Shown piece by piece: positions 1 through 8,708 of a DNA stretch of 64,000 bases; the stretch's first letter is position 1, and the number at the start of each line of letters is the position of its first letter. The position numbers were made by a program, and so were the translations under genes. Origin of the DNA: Marinobacter goseongensis. Lineage in GTDB: Bacteria > Pseudomonadota > Gammaproteobacteria > Pseudomonadales > Oleiphilaceae. The stretch covers positions 248,001 to 312,000 of the forward strand of contig NZ_JAKZAI010000004.1 in NCBI RefSeq assembly GCF_023156235.1, in the 5' to 3' direction. The notes under the pieces were generated by a model, which searched no databases, was not told the origin of the DNA, and was given only the letters and a program-made list of their open reading frames with translations.

Positions 1-897
1 GCCCAGCATGCGCCCGATCATCGGCGGCATCGACATGGTCAGCGCCAGTACCACCACAATCGAGAAAAACTCGAGCCGCGTGCCCAGTCCCCAGGCAGCC
101 ACCGCCGCCGAGCCGAATCCTGCCACCAATGCAGTGGCCAGCATGGCCGCCGCCGGCGGCATCAGTTGACTGACCATGGCGGGTGCCATGATGCCGTTGA
201 GCTGCTTCAGGGTGTTGAGCAGATTCAGCTGGCGCAGCTCAAAGCTGATCCAGTGTCGCTTTAGCAGCGCCGGGTAAATGATCAGCGCGCCGATGCCGAA
301 GGCGGTAATGGTTGCCCAGGCCGCCCCCGGCAGGCCCCAGTCAAAGACAAAGATATACAACGGATCAAGGGCAATGTTGAGCAGGCTGGTGGCGATCATC
401 AGGTAGCCGGGCAAACGGGTGTCGCCGTGGGAGCGGCACACGCTGTATCCGAAATAGAGCATGGCGCCGGTCCACGCCGATACCAGCCAGGGCGCCCAGT
501 ATTGGTTGATCACCGGCCGCAGGGCGGCTTCCGCGCCCAGCAGGTTCAGAATAGGGCCCTGCAACAGCCACACCGAGGCACACAACAACAACGCGAGACT
601 GGCACCCACCGTGATCACCAGACCGCCCAGCCGCTGGGCGCGCAGGTCATCACCCTGACCAAGGGTGCGGGAGATAATGGCGGTGGTGGCAATGCCGAGA
701 CCCACGTACATACCGCTGACCAGCTGTTGCATGGGCACGGTAAAGCCGAGGGCGGCCAGCGGATCACGACCAAGCTGGCCGACAAACACGCTGTCGGCCA
801 ACTGGAAGGTCATCAGTGAGAGCACCCCGAACAACATGGGCCAGGTCATGGTGAAGAGCTGGCGGGCAAGGGAGGGGGTGTCGGGTGCGTTACTCAC
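1..897 (-). CDS. MATE-family multidrug efflux transporter (3' end outside window)
   Basis: The reverse strand is open for exactly 299 codons, from a GTG at 897 to the window edge, so the C-terminus is missing. The translation is strongly hydrophobic. Its N-terminal part (ARQLFTMTWPMLFGVLSLM, then QLADSVFVGQLG) is the typical start of NorM/DinF-type MATE exporters, which couple Na+ or H+ entry to drug export across the inner membrane. MATE proteins are usually about 450 residues, so roughly two thirds is present. No ATG lies upstream in frame. The GTG start is chosen because the conserved first membrane segment follows it directly. Substrate cannot be inferred. Confidence 0.85.
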   Translation of the reverse strand, partial: MSNAPDTPSLARQLFTMTWPMLFGVLSLMTFQLADSVFVGQLGRDPLAALGFTVPMQQLVSGMYVGLGIATTAIISRTLGQGDDLRAQRLGGLVITVGASLALLLCASVWLLQGPILNLLGAEAALRPVINQYWAPWLVSAWTGAMLYFGYSVCRSHGDTRLPGYLMIATSLLNIALDPLYIFVFDWGLPGAAWATITAFGIGALIIYPALLKRHWISFELRQLNLLNTLKQLNGIMAPAMVSQLMPPAAAMLATALVAGFGSAAVAAWGLGTRLEFFSIVVVLALTMSMPPMIGRMLG

Positions 898-933
898 TGG
901 TTGACAGGTGCTCGAATCGGAACGTGAAGGGCG

Positions 934-968
934 CCGTAGGTCGGGTCAGCGCAGCGTAACCCGACAGT
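934..968. repeat. REP-like palindrome between tpx and the MATE gene
   Basis: Arms GTCGGGT (940-946) and ACCCGAC (959-965) flank the loop CAGCGCAGCGTA. The GTAGGTCGGGT...AACCCGACA form resembles a repetitive extragenic palindrome type common in gammaproteobacteria. It lies just downstream of tpx and could also stop transcription from that gene. No second copy was noticed in this window. Confidence 0.5.
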
Positions 969-987
969 CTACAGGATCAGGCCAATA

Positions 988-1485
988 TCAGAGTGCCTTC
1001 AGCGCCGCGTCGTAGTCCGGCTCGTGCTTGATGTCGTCAACCAATTCGCTGTGCAGAACCTTGTCGCTCTCATCCAGGACGATCACCGCCCGTGCGCACA
1101 GTCCGGCCAGTGGTCCGCTCTGGATGGCCACGCCGTAGTCCTGCTGGAAACTGTAGTTGCGGAAGCTGGACAGCGGAATCACCTCTTTCAGGCCTTCGGC
1201 ACCGCAGAAGCGACCCGCGGCAAATGGCAGGTCCGCAGAGACAACCAGAACCACGGTGTTGTCGAGGCTACTGGCCTGTTCATTGAATTTGCGGGTGGAG
1301 GCGGCGCACACACCGGTATCGATGCTGGGGATGATGTTCAGGATTTTGCGCTTGCCGGCGTAGGCGTCGAGTTTGACGTCTTCCAGGCTGGTGTTGGTCA
1401 GGGTCAGTGCGGGGGCGTTGTCGCCGACCTTGGGGAAGGTGCCGCTGACTTCGATGGGATTGCCGTCAAGGTTAACGTTGCTCAT
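988..1485 (-). CDS. tpx: Thiol peroxidase (2-Cys peroxiredoxin Tpx)
   Basis: This 165-residue protein matches the usual Tpx length. It reduces hydroperoxides with electrons from thioredoxin, in the cytoplasm or periplasm depending on species; no signal peptide is visible here. The peroxidatic cysteine is Cys60 in [11 protein letters not shown] and the resolving cysteine is Cys94 in GRFCGAEG, the arrangement of atypical 2-Cys Tpx enzymes. A clear AGGAG ribosome-binding site precedes the ATG. It stands alone, with a REP-like hairpin downstream and a 135-base gap upstream. Identity is secure. Confidence 0.96.
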   Translation of the reverse strand: MSNVNLDGNPIEVSGTFPKVGDNAPALTLTNTSLEDVKLDAYAGKRKILNIIPSIDTGVCAASTRKFNEQASSLDNTVVLVVSADLPFAAGRFCGAEGLKEVIPLSSFRNYSFQQDYGVAIQSGPLAGLCARAVIVLDESDKVLHSELVDDIKHEPDYDAALKAL

Positions 1486-1620
1486 GGAATGCTCCTGTTG
1501 TCTGGTTTGTTCTGACTAGCCTACTCTGTTTAGCGCAGAATGGATTGTTTTGCACCTCAAGTTCGGGAGAGGTCGGCCAGGGTAGCACTTCCCAAAACAC
1601 GCTCAAGCCCATCCCTCTGG

Positions 1621-2841
1621 CTAACGCGTTGAAACCGACTCGGGCTCGAAGCCCACTGCCGGATGGCGTTGAACGAGCAGCAGGTAACTGGCCAATGCAG
1701 CGGCCGCACAGGCTGCGATAACGGTCGCCATGACCAGTGAGGTGCCGTTGTGCAGGTGGCCGACGAGTACCCCGGCCACGGCGGCGATGGCCATCTGGGT
1801 AAAGCCGAACAGGGCGGAGGCGGAACCGGCCATGTGGGGGAAGTTGGCCATGGCACCGGCCATGGTCTGGGGCAGCACCATGCCTACGCCGATCATGAAC
1901 AGGGTCTGCGGCAGGATCACGGCCCAAACGCTGTAGACCTCAGCCAGCGCGAGGCCGGCCATGACAGCGCCCCCGGCAACGGCAATGGTCAGGCCGCGCA
2001 CCAGGATCTGATCCGGCATCAGCCCGCTGCCGAGGCGGACGGCGGTGAGGTTGCCGGTAATGTAGCCCACCACAATGCAGGCGAAGAACAGCCCGAAATG
2101 CACGGGTTCAACGCCGAGAAAATCGATCAGCGCGAAGGACGAGCCCGACAGGAAGGCGAACAGGCCGGAGAAAATCAGCGCGTTGGTCAGGGTATACCCG
2201 AGGAAACTGAGGTCGCTGGCAATGGTGCGATAGTTGCGCATCAGACTGCACATCCGCAGTGGCTGGCGGTATTCCGCACGCATGGGCTCGGGAATGCCGA
2301 AAGCCACCACCACTGCCATGACCAGCGCGTAACCGGCCAGTGCCACAAAGATAGACGCCCAGCCAAGGCCGGAAACCATAAACCCGCCGATGGTCGGCGC
2401 CACGGCGGGCGCCAGCGCCATGATGCTGGCCAGAATCGCCATGATGCGAGCGGCTTCACGTGGCGTGTAGATGTCACGAATCGCGGCACGGCCGAGTACG
2501 GGTCCGGCTGATCCACCGAGGGCCTGCAGGAAGCGGCACAGCATCAGGGTTTCGATGTTGGTCGCGAAGGCACAGCCGATACTGGCGAGGGCAAACAGCA
2601 GAAAGCCGCCAATCATGATGGGCTTGCGGCCAAAGCGGTCTGCCAGGGGACCGCAAACCAGTTGCGCCAGGGCAAAGCCCAACATGTAAAGGCTCAGTGT
2701 CAGTTGCACCTGATCGGTACCGGTGCCAAAATCGGCGCCAATCTGTGGCAAGGCCGGTAGATACATATCGGTCGCCAACGGCCCCAGAGCCACAGCGGCG
2801 GCGAGTAATATGGTTGTCCAAACGCTGGTCAGCGCAAGCAT
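1621..2841 (-). CDS. Bcr/CflA-family MFS drug efflux transporter
   Basis: The protein has 406 residues with about 12 predicted membrane segments. DMYLPALP at residues 25-32 is characteristic of the Bcr/CflA branch of drug:H+ antiporters, and GPLADRFGRKP at 64-74 is MFS motif A. Members export bicyclomycin, chloramphenicol or sulfonamides, but the substrate here is unknown. The ATG at 2841 gives a normal N-terminus. The LysR gene upstream is on the same strand, about 140 bases away, and could be its regulator or unrelated. Confidence 0.9.
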   Translation of the reverse strand: MLALTSVWTTILLAAAVALGPLATDMYLPALPQIGADFGTGTDQVQLTLSLYMLGFALAQLVCGPLADRFGRKPIMIGGFLLFALASIGCAFATNIETLMLCRFLQALGGSAGPVLGRAAIRDIYTPREAARIMAILASIMALAPAVAPTIGGFMVSGLGWASIFVALAGYALVMAVVVAFGIPEPMRAEYRQPLRMCSLMRNYRTIASDLSFLGYTLTNALIFSGLFAFLSGSSFALIDFLGVEPVHFGLFFACIVVGYITGNLTAVRLGSGLMPDQILVRGLTIAVAGGAVMAGLALAEVYSVWAVILPQTLFMIGVGMVLPQTMAGAMANFPHMAGSASALFGFTQMAIAAVAGVLVGHLHNGTSLVMATVIAACAAAALASYLLLVQRHPAVGFEPESVSTR

Positions 2842-2952
2842 GAAATTTCCCGATCGTATATAAAGATGAGCAAGCCCCTCCCCACTACCTGCGACCTACT
2901 CGAAGTCAGAGAAGTCTACGCCCGGAACCGGTGTCAGATAACAACCGGAACC

Positions 2953-2969
2953 CTCATACAACGTATGAG
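2953..2969. terminator. Possible terminator hairpin after the lysR gene
   Basis: A perfect 7-base inverted repeat, CTCATAC and GTATGAG with loop AAC, lies 14 bases past the lysR stop. There is no T-run on either side, so intrinsic termination is uncertain; a protein-binding dyad is the alternative. Confidence 0.3.
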
Positions 2970-2982
2970 CAAAATCGATTGA

Positions 2983-3894
2983 TTAATCGTGAAGGCCGTT
3001 CATGGTCGCGGCCACGGCGTTCACCTGGTTGCGGAGCCAGCGGTGGGCGGGATCGTTCTGATTGCGGCGGTGCCAGAGCATCAGCAGGGTGAAGGGTTTG
3101 AAATCGAAAGGCAGGGGCACCCAGGCAAAACCGCGGAGTAAATGATCACTCATCCGCTCCGGCGCCGTAGCCAGCATATCGGTGCCACGCAGGAACTCCG
3201 GCAGGCCCGAGAAATTGGACACCGTCACCGCATTACGCCGGGTCAGCCCGCGGGTGTTCAGCGACGTTTCCAGGGCCGGCTTTTCGCCGGTGGCGAACAG
3301 CAGCGACACATGGTCGGCCTTGAGGTAATCCGCCATGTCCTGCGGCGGCGCCCGGTGGTCCGGATCGTAGAACACCACCATCCGGTCTGCCATCAGGCCC
3401 CGCTGCATGATGTCCGTGGCCTCCGGCGCGTGAGGCGAGATGATCAGATCGCTGACATCCTTGCGCAGCATGTCAGCCGTGGGAATGCCGGAAGGAACCA
3501 CCTGCAGCCGAATCCCTGGCGCCTCCTGACGCAGCGTGCGGAGCAGTCCCGGCAGCAGCAGATCGCGCTGATAATCGTTGGCCGCGATGGTGAAGGTGAA
3601 CTCGGCCGTGGCCGGGGTAAACAGTGGGCCGCTGGACAGCGACTGCAGGTCGTCCAGAATCTGCCGGATATGGGGCCCCGCCCTCAGTGCGTATTGGGTC
3701 GGCGCAATGCCGCGGCCGGATTTCACAAACAGCGGATCACCCAGCGACTGCCGCAAACGGTCCAGGGTATGACTCACCGCCGACTGACTGACGCCAAGGC
3801 GAACCGCCGCGCGGGACACGCTGCCCTCATCGAGCACCGCCAGGAAGGTGGTCAGGGATCGGGTGTCGAGATTCAATGTATCGATGCTGTTCAT
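2983..3894 (-). CDS. LysR-family transcriptional regulator
   Basis: This 303-residue DNA-binding regulator begins at the ATG at 3894. The open frame extends further upstream, but that part is low-complexity Arg-rich sequence unlike the family. The N-terminal helix-turn-helix is clear at about residues 12-60: LTTFLAVLDEGSVSRAAVRL followed by GVSQSAVSHTLDRLRQSLGD. The rest is the LysR substrate-binding domain. Proteins of this type sense a small effector and usually control a neighbouring gene; the pump downstream on the same strand and the hydrolase gene upstream, also on this strand, are the candidates. Effector unknown. Confidence 0.88.
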   Translation of the reverse strand: MNSIDTLNLDTRSLTTFLAVLDEGSVSRAAVRLGVSQSAVSHTLDRLRQSLGDPLFVKSGRGIAPTQYALRAGPHIRQILDDLQSLSSGPLFTPATAEFTFTIAANDYQRDLLLPGLLRTLRQEAPGIRLQVVPSGIPTADMLRKDVSDLIISPHAPEATDIMQRGLMADRMVVFYDPDHRAPPQDMADYLKADHVSLLFATGEKPALETSLNTRGLTRRNAVTVSNFSGLPEFLRGTDMLATAPERMSDHLLRGFAWVPLPFDFKPFTLLMLWHRRNQNDPAHRWLRNQVNAVAATMNGLHD

Positions 3895-3988
3895 GGATCG
3901 AAGTGTAATCCACTTCCACCCGGGCCGCCTACCTCTCCCTGCCTGCGTTCGAAGACGCTTTGCCGGCCCCGACCGGAACAGCAAAACG

Positions 3989-5188
3989 TCAGTCAGACCG
4001 CTCAGCCAGCCACTCCGCCAACTCCAGCCAGCTCTCCGAAGGCGCCTTGCTGCCCGCCAGAATTCCCATGTGTCCGCCGGGCACCACCCGGAACGTCTTG
4101 TCGGCAGAACTGACGTGGTCCATCACCCGCTTGGCGGCACCCGGAGTGGCCAGCGTGTCCTCCTGACCGGCGATCGCCAGTAAGTTGGCATTCACATTGC
4201 CGAGGCGGGCAACGTCCTCACCAATCTGGATTTCACCGTTCGACAACTGGTTGTCGATCCAGATCCGCACCACCGTGTCCTGAATAATGCCGCCGGGGTA
4301 AGCCACCATCCGGTCCAGAAACGCCGATGTAGTGGCGTGGTTAGTGACAAACTCCCGGTCACCCAGGCGCACAATCAGCTCCCAATAGCCCATCACACTG
4401 CCGATCGGATTGGTCAGCTTGAAGCCGATGGTGTTGGCCCAGCCGGGGGTGTGAAACCAGTGGGGTTTGACGTCGTGGATGCGAAAACCGGTGCGCTTGC
4501 GGACAAAATCCGCCACATCCGCCACCCGCTGGTACATCAGTCCCATCAGCCCGGAGGCGTGGCTGTCGATGGGCAGCCCCAGCACCACGGCGTTGCGGAT
4601 GTGCTGATCCTCGCTCAGCGCCGAGTAGAACAGAGTGAACATGCCGCCCATGCTCCAGCCGTGCAGCGACAACTCCTGCTCGCCGCTGTGTTCACGTACC
4701 CGGTTCAGGTACGCCGGCAGCAGCTCCGCCACGTAGGTATGCAGGTTGTAGTGACTGTGCTGGCGCGTGGGCATGCCCCAGTCAATCAGGTACACCTCGA
4801 AGCCTTTCGCCCGCAGGAAACGCACCAGGCTGCGTTGTGGAAACAGATCGTAGATCAGCATGTTCACCGCCAGCGGCGGCACAATCACGATGGGCGTTTT
4901 GTGGGCGGTGTGCTCCACCGCGATGGTTTTGCCATCTAGCTCGATGGCATCCTCCGCCAGCGGCGGGTAATAGCGCAGGCTGACCAAGCCATCGGTGTAC
5001 AGCGTCTCGAACGGTGTCTGCCCGGCCTGAACCAGGCTGGCGGCGCGGAAAACGCGATCGAAGGCATTACCCGCGTAAAGCGCGGTCTGCCGGGTAAGAC
5101 CGGCCGCCCTGTCAGCAGCAGACTTGAAAAGGTTTGGCATGGGCATGTCCATGATGGAGTTGAAGCTCGCTGTAAATGCATTGATCAC
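3989..5188 (-). CDS. PhaC-like alpha/beta hydrolase with a serine nucleophile
   Basis: The 399-residue protein resembles polyhydroxyalkanoate synthases (PhaC family) along its length, for example VIVPPLAVNMLIYDL and LRAKGFEVYLIDWG. The PhaC lipase-like box has Cys at the nucleophile; here the motif is GWSMGG with Ser179. Asp344 (GQEDTL) and His373 (GGHMG) complete a triad. It may therefore be a hydrolase (esterase or PHA depolymerase-like) rather than a synthase, which is inference. The start is GTG at 5188, preceded by GGAG; an ATG at 5152 is an alternative. It is divergent from the acyltransferase gene. No phaR, phaE or phasin gene lies nearby. Confidence 0.75.
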   Translation of the reverse strand: MINAFTASFNSIMDMPMPNLFKSAADRAAGLTRQTALYAGNAFDRVFRAASLVQAGQTPFETLYTDGLVSLRYYPPLAEDAIELDGKTIAVEHTAHKTPIVIVPPLAVNMLIYDLFPQRSLVRFLRAKGFEVYLIDWGMPTRQHSHYNLHTYVAELLPAYLNRVREHSGEQELSLHGWSMGGMFTLFYSALSEDQHIRNAVVLGLPIDSHASGLMGLMYQRVADVADFVRKRTGFRIHDVKPHWFHTPGWANTIGFKLTNPIGSVMGYWELIVRLGDREFVTNHATTSAFLDRMVAYPGGIIQDTVVRIWIDNQLSNGEIQIGEDVARLGNVNANLLAIAGQEDTLATPGAAKRVMDHVSSADKTFRVVPGGHMGILAGSKAPSESWLELAEWLAERSD

Positions 5189-5361
5189 CAGACTCCGGTC
5201 CCCGAAGTCTGAGCCGGAAGGCTACCGCTGCCGTCGGCAATGAGCCATGGCACAATTGTCACATTCCGGTGGCACGCCGGTCACTTCGGGCCACTGCCCA
5301 ATGACGCCTGTGGTTGATATGATTGCTGCCCATTGGACACAACAACCACAACAGGACCACC

Positions 5362-6282
5362 ATGCTCAGCTTCCTGCCCGCTCCCGTTATCGGTGTTATC
5401 AACTCCATCCTGCTGGGACTCAATACCCTGTTCTGGTGCCTGCTGCTCTACATTCCGGCGCTACTGAAACTGCTGGTTCCCCATAAAGGCTTCCGTGTGC
5501 TCTGTACCCGCGTCATCATCTGGATCTCGGAATCCTGGGTGGCCTGCAACACCGGCTGGATGAAGCTCACCCACGGTACCCGCTGGGATGTGAGAGGGGC
5601 AGAGAACCTGCAGCGGGAAAGCTGGTACCTGGTGCTGAGCAACCACCAGAGCTGGGTCGACATTTTTGCCATGCAGCGGGTGTTCAACCGCCGTGCGCCA
5701 TTCCTCAAGTTCTTCCTGAAACAGCAACTGATCTGGGTGCCGGTGATTGGCCTGGCGTGGTGGGGGCTGGATTTCCCGTTCATGAAACGGTACACCCGGG
5801 AATATCTGATCAAGCATCCGGAGAAGCGCGGCGAGGATCTCAAGGCCACCCGCATCGCCTGTGAAAAATTCCGCTACACCCCGGTGAGCGTGATGAACTT
5901 CGTGGAAGGCACCCGGTTTACCCGGGCCAAGCACGACAAACAGAAATCACCCTACACCCACTTGCTCTCCCCCAAGGCCGGCGGCGTTGCGTTTGTGCTT
6001 GATGCCATGGGCGACTCCATCCAGACCCTGGTGGACGTCACCATCGCTTACCCCGATGGCGCGCCCACCTTCTGGGATTTCATCTGTGGCCGGGTGACGG
6101 AAGTGAAAATGGAGATTCAGACGGTCACCATCCCGGAGCACCTGAAGGGGCGCGATTACTCGGCAGACGCCGAGCACCGCCGAAACGTGAAGGATTGGCT
6201 CGCGGAGCAATGGCGAGCCAAGGATCAGCGGCTGACCGCCATGCTGGGGCAAGATGGCAATCAGCCAGGCGCCGGGCGCTAG
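5362..6282 (+). CDS. PlsC-type acyltransferase (YihG-like)
   Basis: A 306-residue membrane-associated acyltransferase, probably acting on lysophosphatidic acid or related phospholipids. An N-terminal hydrophobic segment spans about residues 8-38. The catalytic HX4D motif is His95-Asp100 (NHQSWVD), and VEGTR at 181-185 is the substrate-binding block III of the glycerolipid acyltransferase family. The overall form matches the YihG branch. The ATG at 5362 follows AGGA at good spacing; an in-frame upstream ATG at 5323 lacks one. The stop codon overlaps the convergent lipoprotein gene's stop (CTAG). Confidence 0.87.
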   Translation: MLSFLPAPVIGVINSILLGLNTLFWCLLLYIPALLKLLVPHKGFRVLCTRVIIWISESWVACNTGWMKLTHGTRWDVRGAENLQRESWYLVLSNHQSWVDIFAMQRVFNRRAPFLKFFLKQQLIWVPVIGLAWWGLDFPFMKRYTREYLIKHPEKRGEDLKATRIACEKFRYTPVSVMNFVEGTRFTRAKHDKQKSPYTHLLSPKAGGVAFVLDAMGDSIQTLVDVTIAYPDGAPTFWDFICGRVTEVKMEIQTVTIPEHLKGRDYSADAEHRRNVKDWLAEQWRAKDQRLTAMLGQDGNQPGAGR

Positions 6283-7406
6283 TTTGACGCGAGGGCGTCA
6301 GCCAGCTCCGGGTAGACCTGCGAGGCGGCAGCCATGACCTCGTTGAACGACGCCTCGGTGCCATAGGTGGTGCGCAGATAAGTGGCCATATCCGCCAGCG
6401 ACCGGAAACTCTGATCGGAGGTGGCGCGGATAAAATCCCAGCCTCCGGACGCTTCGATGGCAGTGTTCCGCCCGATCGATTTACCGGCTCCGGCTCCGAG
6501 CATGCCGCCGAAGACACCGGCAAAGGGGATCGACTCCAGGGCCTTATTAGCGGCGTAGGCACCCGCTACGCCACCGATGGCACTGCCCGCGGTGGCGCCC
6601 AGGTTGGCATTGAGGGCCTTATTCACCCACTCGGCGGTAACGCCGTCACTGGTATAGGGGCTCAGGTAGGCGCCGGAATTGTCGGGCAGCACCAGATTTC
6701 GCAAGGCAGCTGCCTGTTGTTCCTGCTTTGCTGTCTCGTGGTGCTGTTTGATCGCCAGTAATTGATCGCTGTCCGGCCGTGCACGCGTGAGGACGACATC
6801 CCGTGGGTGAACGTCTCCGGGTGCTTGCACCTGGAGCTGGACCTGACTGCCCGCTTGGCCCCGGATCAGCCAGACTAACTGCCTCAACTCCAGCCCTGCA
6901 GCACTGCGAAGGTCATCACCGGCGGTTTCAGCAACTGCTAAGATCCGGTCACCGACCTGCAGTTCACCGCTTTGAGCGGCAGCGCCACCCGGTGTCAGGT
7001 AGTCAACAACGAATTGACCGGTCTCTTGACGGAGTGAGGCGCCGATCAACCCGTCGCCCGGACGGTCAGTGTCGGCAACCGGGTAGCCCGTGACATTGGC
7101 GTGAAATTCCCGCACTGCGAAGCCCGCCCCCGGAGAATAGCCGCCGCCACTGCAATACCAGTCTGCGGTTGTGGCATCGGTGCTTTCGGTGACCTGATCC
7201 CGGGGCGGCTGGATGGTAATGGTCTCGCCGGCGAAGGTCTGGCGCGTGCACACCCAGCGACTGCTGTCCATAAACTGGGCCATCGTGACGCCGGTCTGGT
7301 TCGGGGACGACATCGGCGTCGGGGCCGATGCGCAGCCACTGACCAGCCCTGCGCAGATGGCGATCGCCGAAAGTGCGATTGAAGAGCGTGAGACAAATGC
7401 TGCCAT
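6279..7406 (-). CDS. Lipoprotein with PDZ-like and glycine-zipper domains (last gene of the lipoprotein operon)
   Basis: 375 residues. Signal sequence with lipobox LVSGC puts the lipidated residue at Cys25. Residues about 115-210 look like a PDZ domain (VVDYLTPGGAAAQSGELQVG, then DRILAV). Residues 245-375 form a domain with a glycine-zipper stretch (GATAGSAIGGVAGAYAA) followed by a conserved tail ending in SQVYPELADAL. The same domain closes the first gene of this operon (10574-12142). Eighteen bases separate it from the gene upstream. I do not recognise a named family; attachment to the outer membrane and a scaffold role are inference. Confidence 0.8.
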   Translation of the reverse strand: MAAFVSRSSIALSAIAICAGLVSGCASAPTPMSSPNQTGVTMAQFMDSSRWVCTRQTFAGETITIQPPRDQVTESTDATTADWYCSGGGYSPGAGFAVREFHANVTGYPVADTDRPGDGLIGASLRQETGQFVVDYLTPGGAAAQSGELQVGDRILAVAETAGDDLRSAAGLELRQLVWLIRGQAGSQVQLQVQAPGDVHPRDVVLTRARPDSDQLLAIKQHHETAKQEQQAAALRNLVLPDNSGAYLSPYTSDGVTAEWVNKALNANLGATAGSAIGGVAGAYAANKALESIPFAGVFGGMLGAGAGKSIGRNTAIEASGGWDFIRATSDQSFRSLADMATYLRTTYGTEASFNEVMAAASQVYPELADALASN

Positions 7407-7424
7407 TTTGTTCTCCTGATCCGC

Positions 7425-8243
7425 TTACTGACTGATGGCAGCCAGCGTCTGCAGCGCCAGTTCCTGGCCCACATCGCGCAGGGACACCTGTCGTTCCAGC
7501 TTCTCGAAGCCGCGGTCCGTGGCGACCCAACGGCGGTCTTCGTCGGTTTCCGGCGGCACGCCGTTGGAATTGACCATGGCGCGAATGGCGCCATCGGTGA
7601 CGTCCAGAACGTGAACGTGGAACTCACGGCCGGAGACCTGGCTGAGCACCATCAGATAATCCGCATGCTCGCTCAATGCGCGCATTTCCAGCCGGGCCTG
7701 ATCCGGTGACAGGCGGGCGAATTCGCCATTCTCCAGAGCGTTATCGGTAATGCGCAGGATGGCATCACGATCAACGACGGTGACGCCGGCTTGCGTCAGC
7801 TGGGAAACGAAGCCGGTCTGGAGATCGAACGCGGGTGCCATCGGCGCACTGCGCCGGCCGGAACGGGTTTCCACTTGCGCCGCCGCGTTGGACTTGCCGT
7901 CCAGATTGACCTTGCCGTCCGGAATCTCACCCCGCAGGCTGCCCTGACCCGACACCACCACCCGGCGTTGACTGGCCCAGTCACTGACCTGATCGTTGAA
8001 CGCACGGTTCCAGAACACCGCCATGCGTGGATTGCCGTTACCGACTCCGGCGCGGAACCGCTGCAGGATGGCCTCCGCGGTTTCGGTACGCTGGGAGGCG
8101 TTGGCTTCATTGCGCAGATCATCCAACGTCAGCGGTTTCTGGGGCGCCGCCTTCATCGGGGCGGCGGCATGGTCAGTGGCGGCCTGGGCGGCCAGCGGCA
8201 ACAGGCCGGCGGCCAGCAGGGCAATCAGGGCTCGTTTCATCAT
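7425..8243 (-). CDS. Exported protein of unknown function, possible CsgG/LpoB-like fold
   Basis: 272 residues with a Sec signal peptide (MMKRALIALLAAGLLPLAAQ, cut after about Ala21) and no lipobox. The body has an order reminiscent of CsgG/LpoB/TolB-N-type domains: RMAVFWNRAFND, then AGVTVVDRDAILR, then HADYLMVLSQVSGREFHVHV. That resemblance is my reading by eye and needs a profile search. The gene overlaps the YcfL-like gene upstream by 4 bases, so translation is probably coupled. It is one of six tightly packed genes for exported proteins; function unknown. Confidence 0.72.
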   Translation of the reverse strand: MMKRALIALLAAGLLPLAAQAATDHAAAPMKAAPQKPLTLDDLRNEANASQRTETAEAILQRFRAGVGNGNPRMAVFWNRAFNDQVSDWASQRRVVVSGQGSLRGEIPDGKVNLDGKSNAAAQVETRSGRRSAPMAPAFDLQTGFVSQLTQAGVTVVDRDAILRITDNALENGEFARLSPDQARLEMRALSEHADYLMVLSQVSGREFHVHVLDVTDGAIRAMVNSNGVPPETDEDRRWVATDRGFEKLERQVSLRDVGQELALQTLAAISQ

Positions 8244-8689
8244 TCAAGCTCCCGCACTTCAACCCGGTACTGCAGCGACTGTGTGCCGGTGGACAGGGTC
8301 TTGTAGGCACTGACGCTGTTGGCGGGAATGGTGCTGCGCTGCCAGACCGGTTTGGCATCCACGGGCACGCCGTCTTCATCGAAGAACTGGGTGCGCGCCT
8401 CGATGCGATAGTCGAAGTCGGTGTGGTTGCGCAACACCGCATACACTTCGGTGGTGCCGGTCTCGGTGCGGCGCCGGCCATGGTTCTCCACCGACAGGCG
8501 GTAGGTCTGGCCACTGCCCAGAATGCCTTGCGTCCAGGTGCGGCTGAGATCGTAGTCGGTAAACACCACGGTGTTGTATTCTACCGGCGCGGTGCGGCCT
8601 TCCAGTCGCGTGGAGTCACTGGGCAGAGAGGTGCAGCCGGCCACCAGCAGGGTGGTTGCGGCAGTGATGGCAATCAGTGTGCGGATCAT
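8240..8689 (-). CDS. YcfL-like outer-membrane lipoprotein
   Basis: 149 residues with a lipoprotein signal; the lipobox LVAGC gives Cys19. The body (RTWTQGILGSGQTYRLSVEN, FDYRIEARTQFFDEDGVPVD, IPANSVSAYKTLS) has the beta-sandwich look of the YcfL/DUF1425 family. In E. coli ycfL lies beside lpoB (ycfM), and here an LpoB-like gene is two genes upstream, which supports the call. The biochemical role of YcfL is not established. It overlaps the next gene by 4 bases and follows the TPR lipoprotein by 19 bases. Confidence 0.78.
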   Translation of the reverse strand: MIRTLIAITAATTLLVAGCTSLPSDSTRLEGRTAPVEYNTVVFTDYDLSRTWTQGILGSGQTYRLSVENHGRRRTETGTTEVYAVLRNHTDFDYRIEARTQFFDEDGVPVDAKPVWQRSTIPANSVSAYKTLSTGTQSLQYRVEVRELE

Positions 8690-8708
8690 CGTTGTTCTCC
8701 TGTACCTG

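Noticed and set aside
427-819. Plus-strand open frames over the MATE gene
   Set aside because: They are antisense to a clear membrane transporter whose frame is open to the window edge; composition is Arg/His/Gln-rich as expected of shadow frames.
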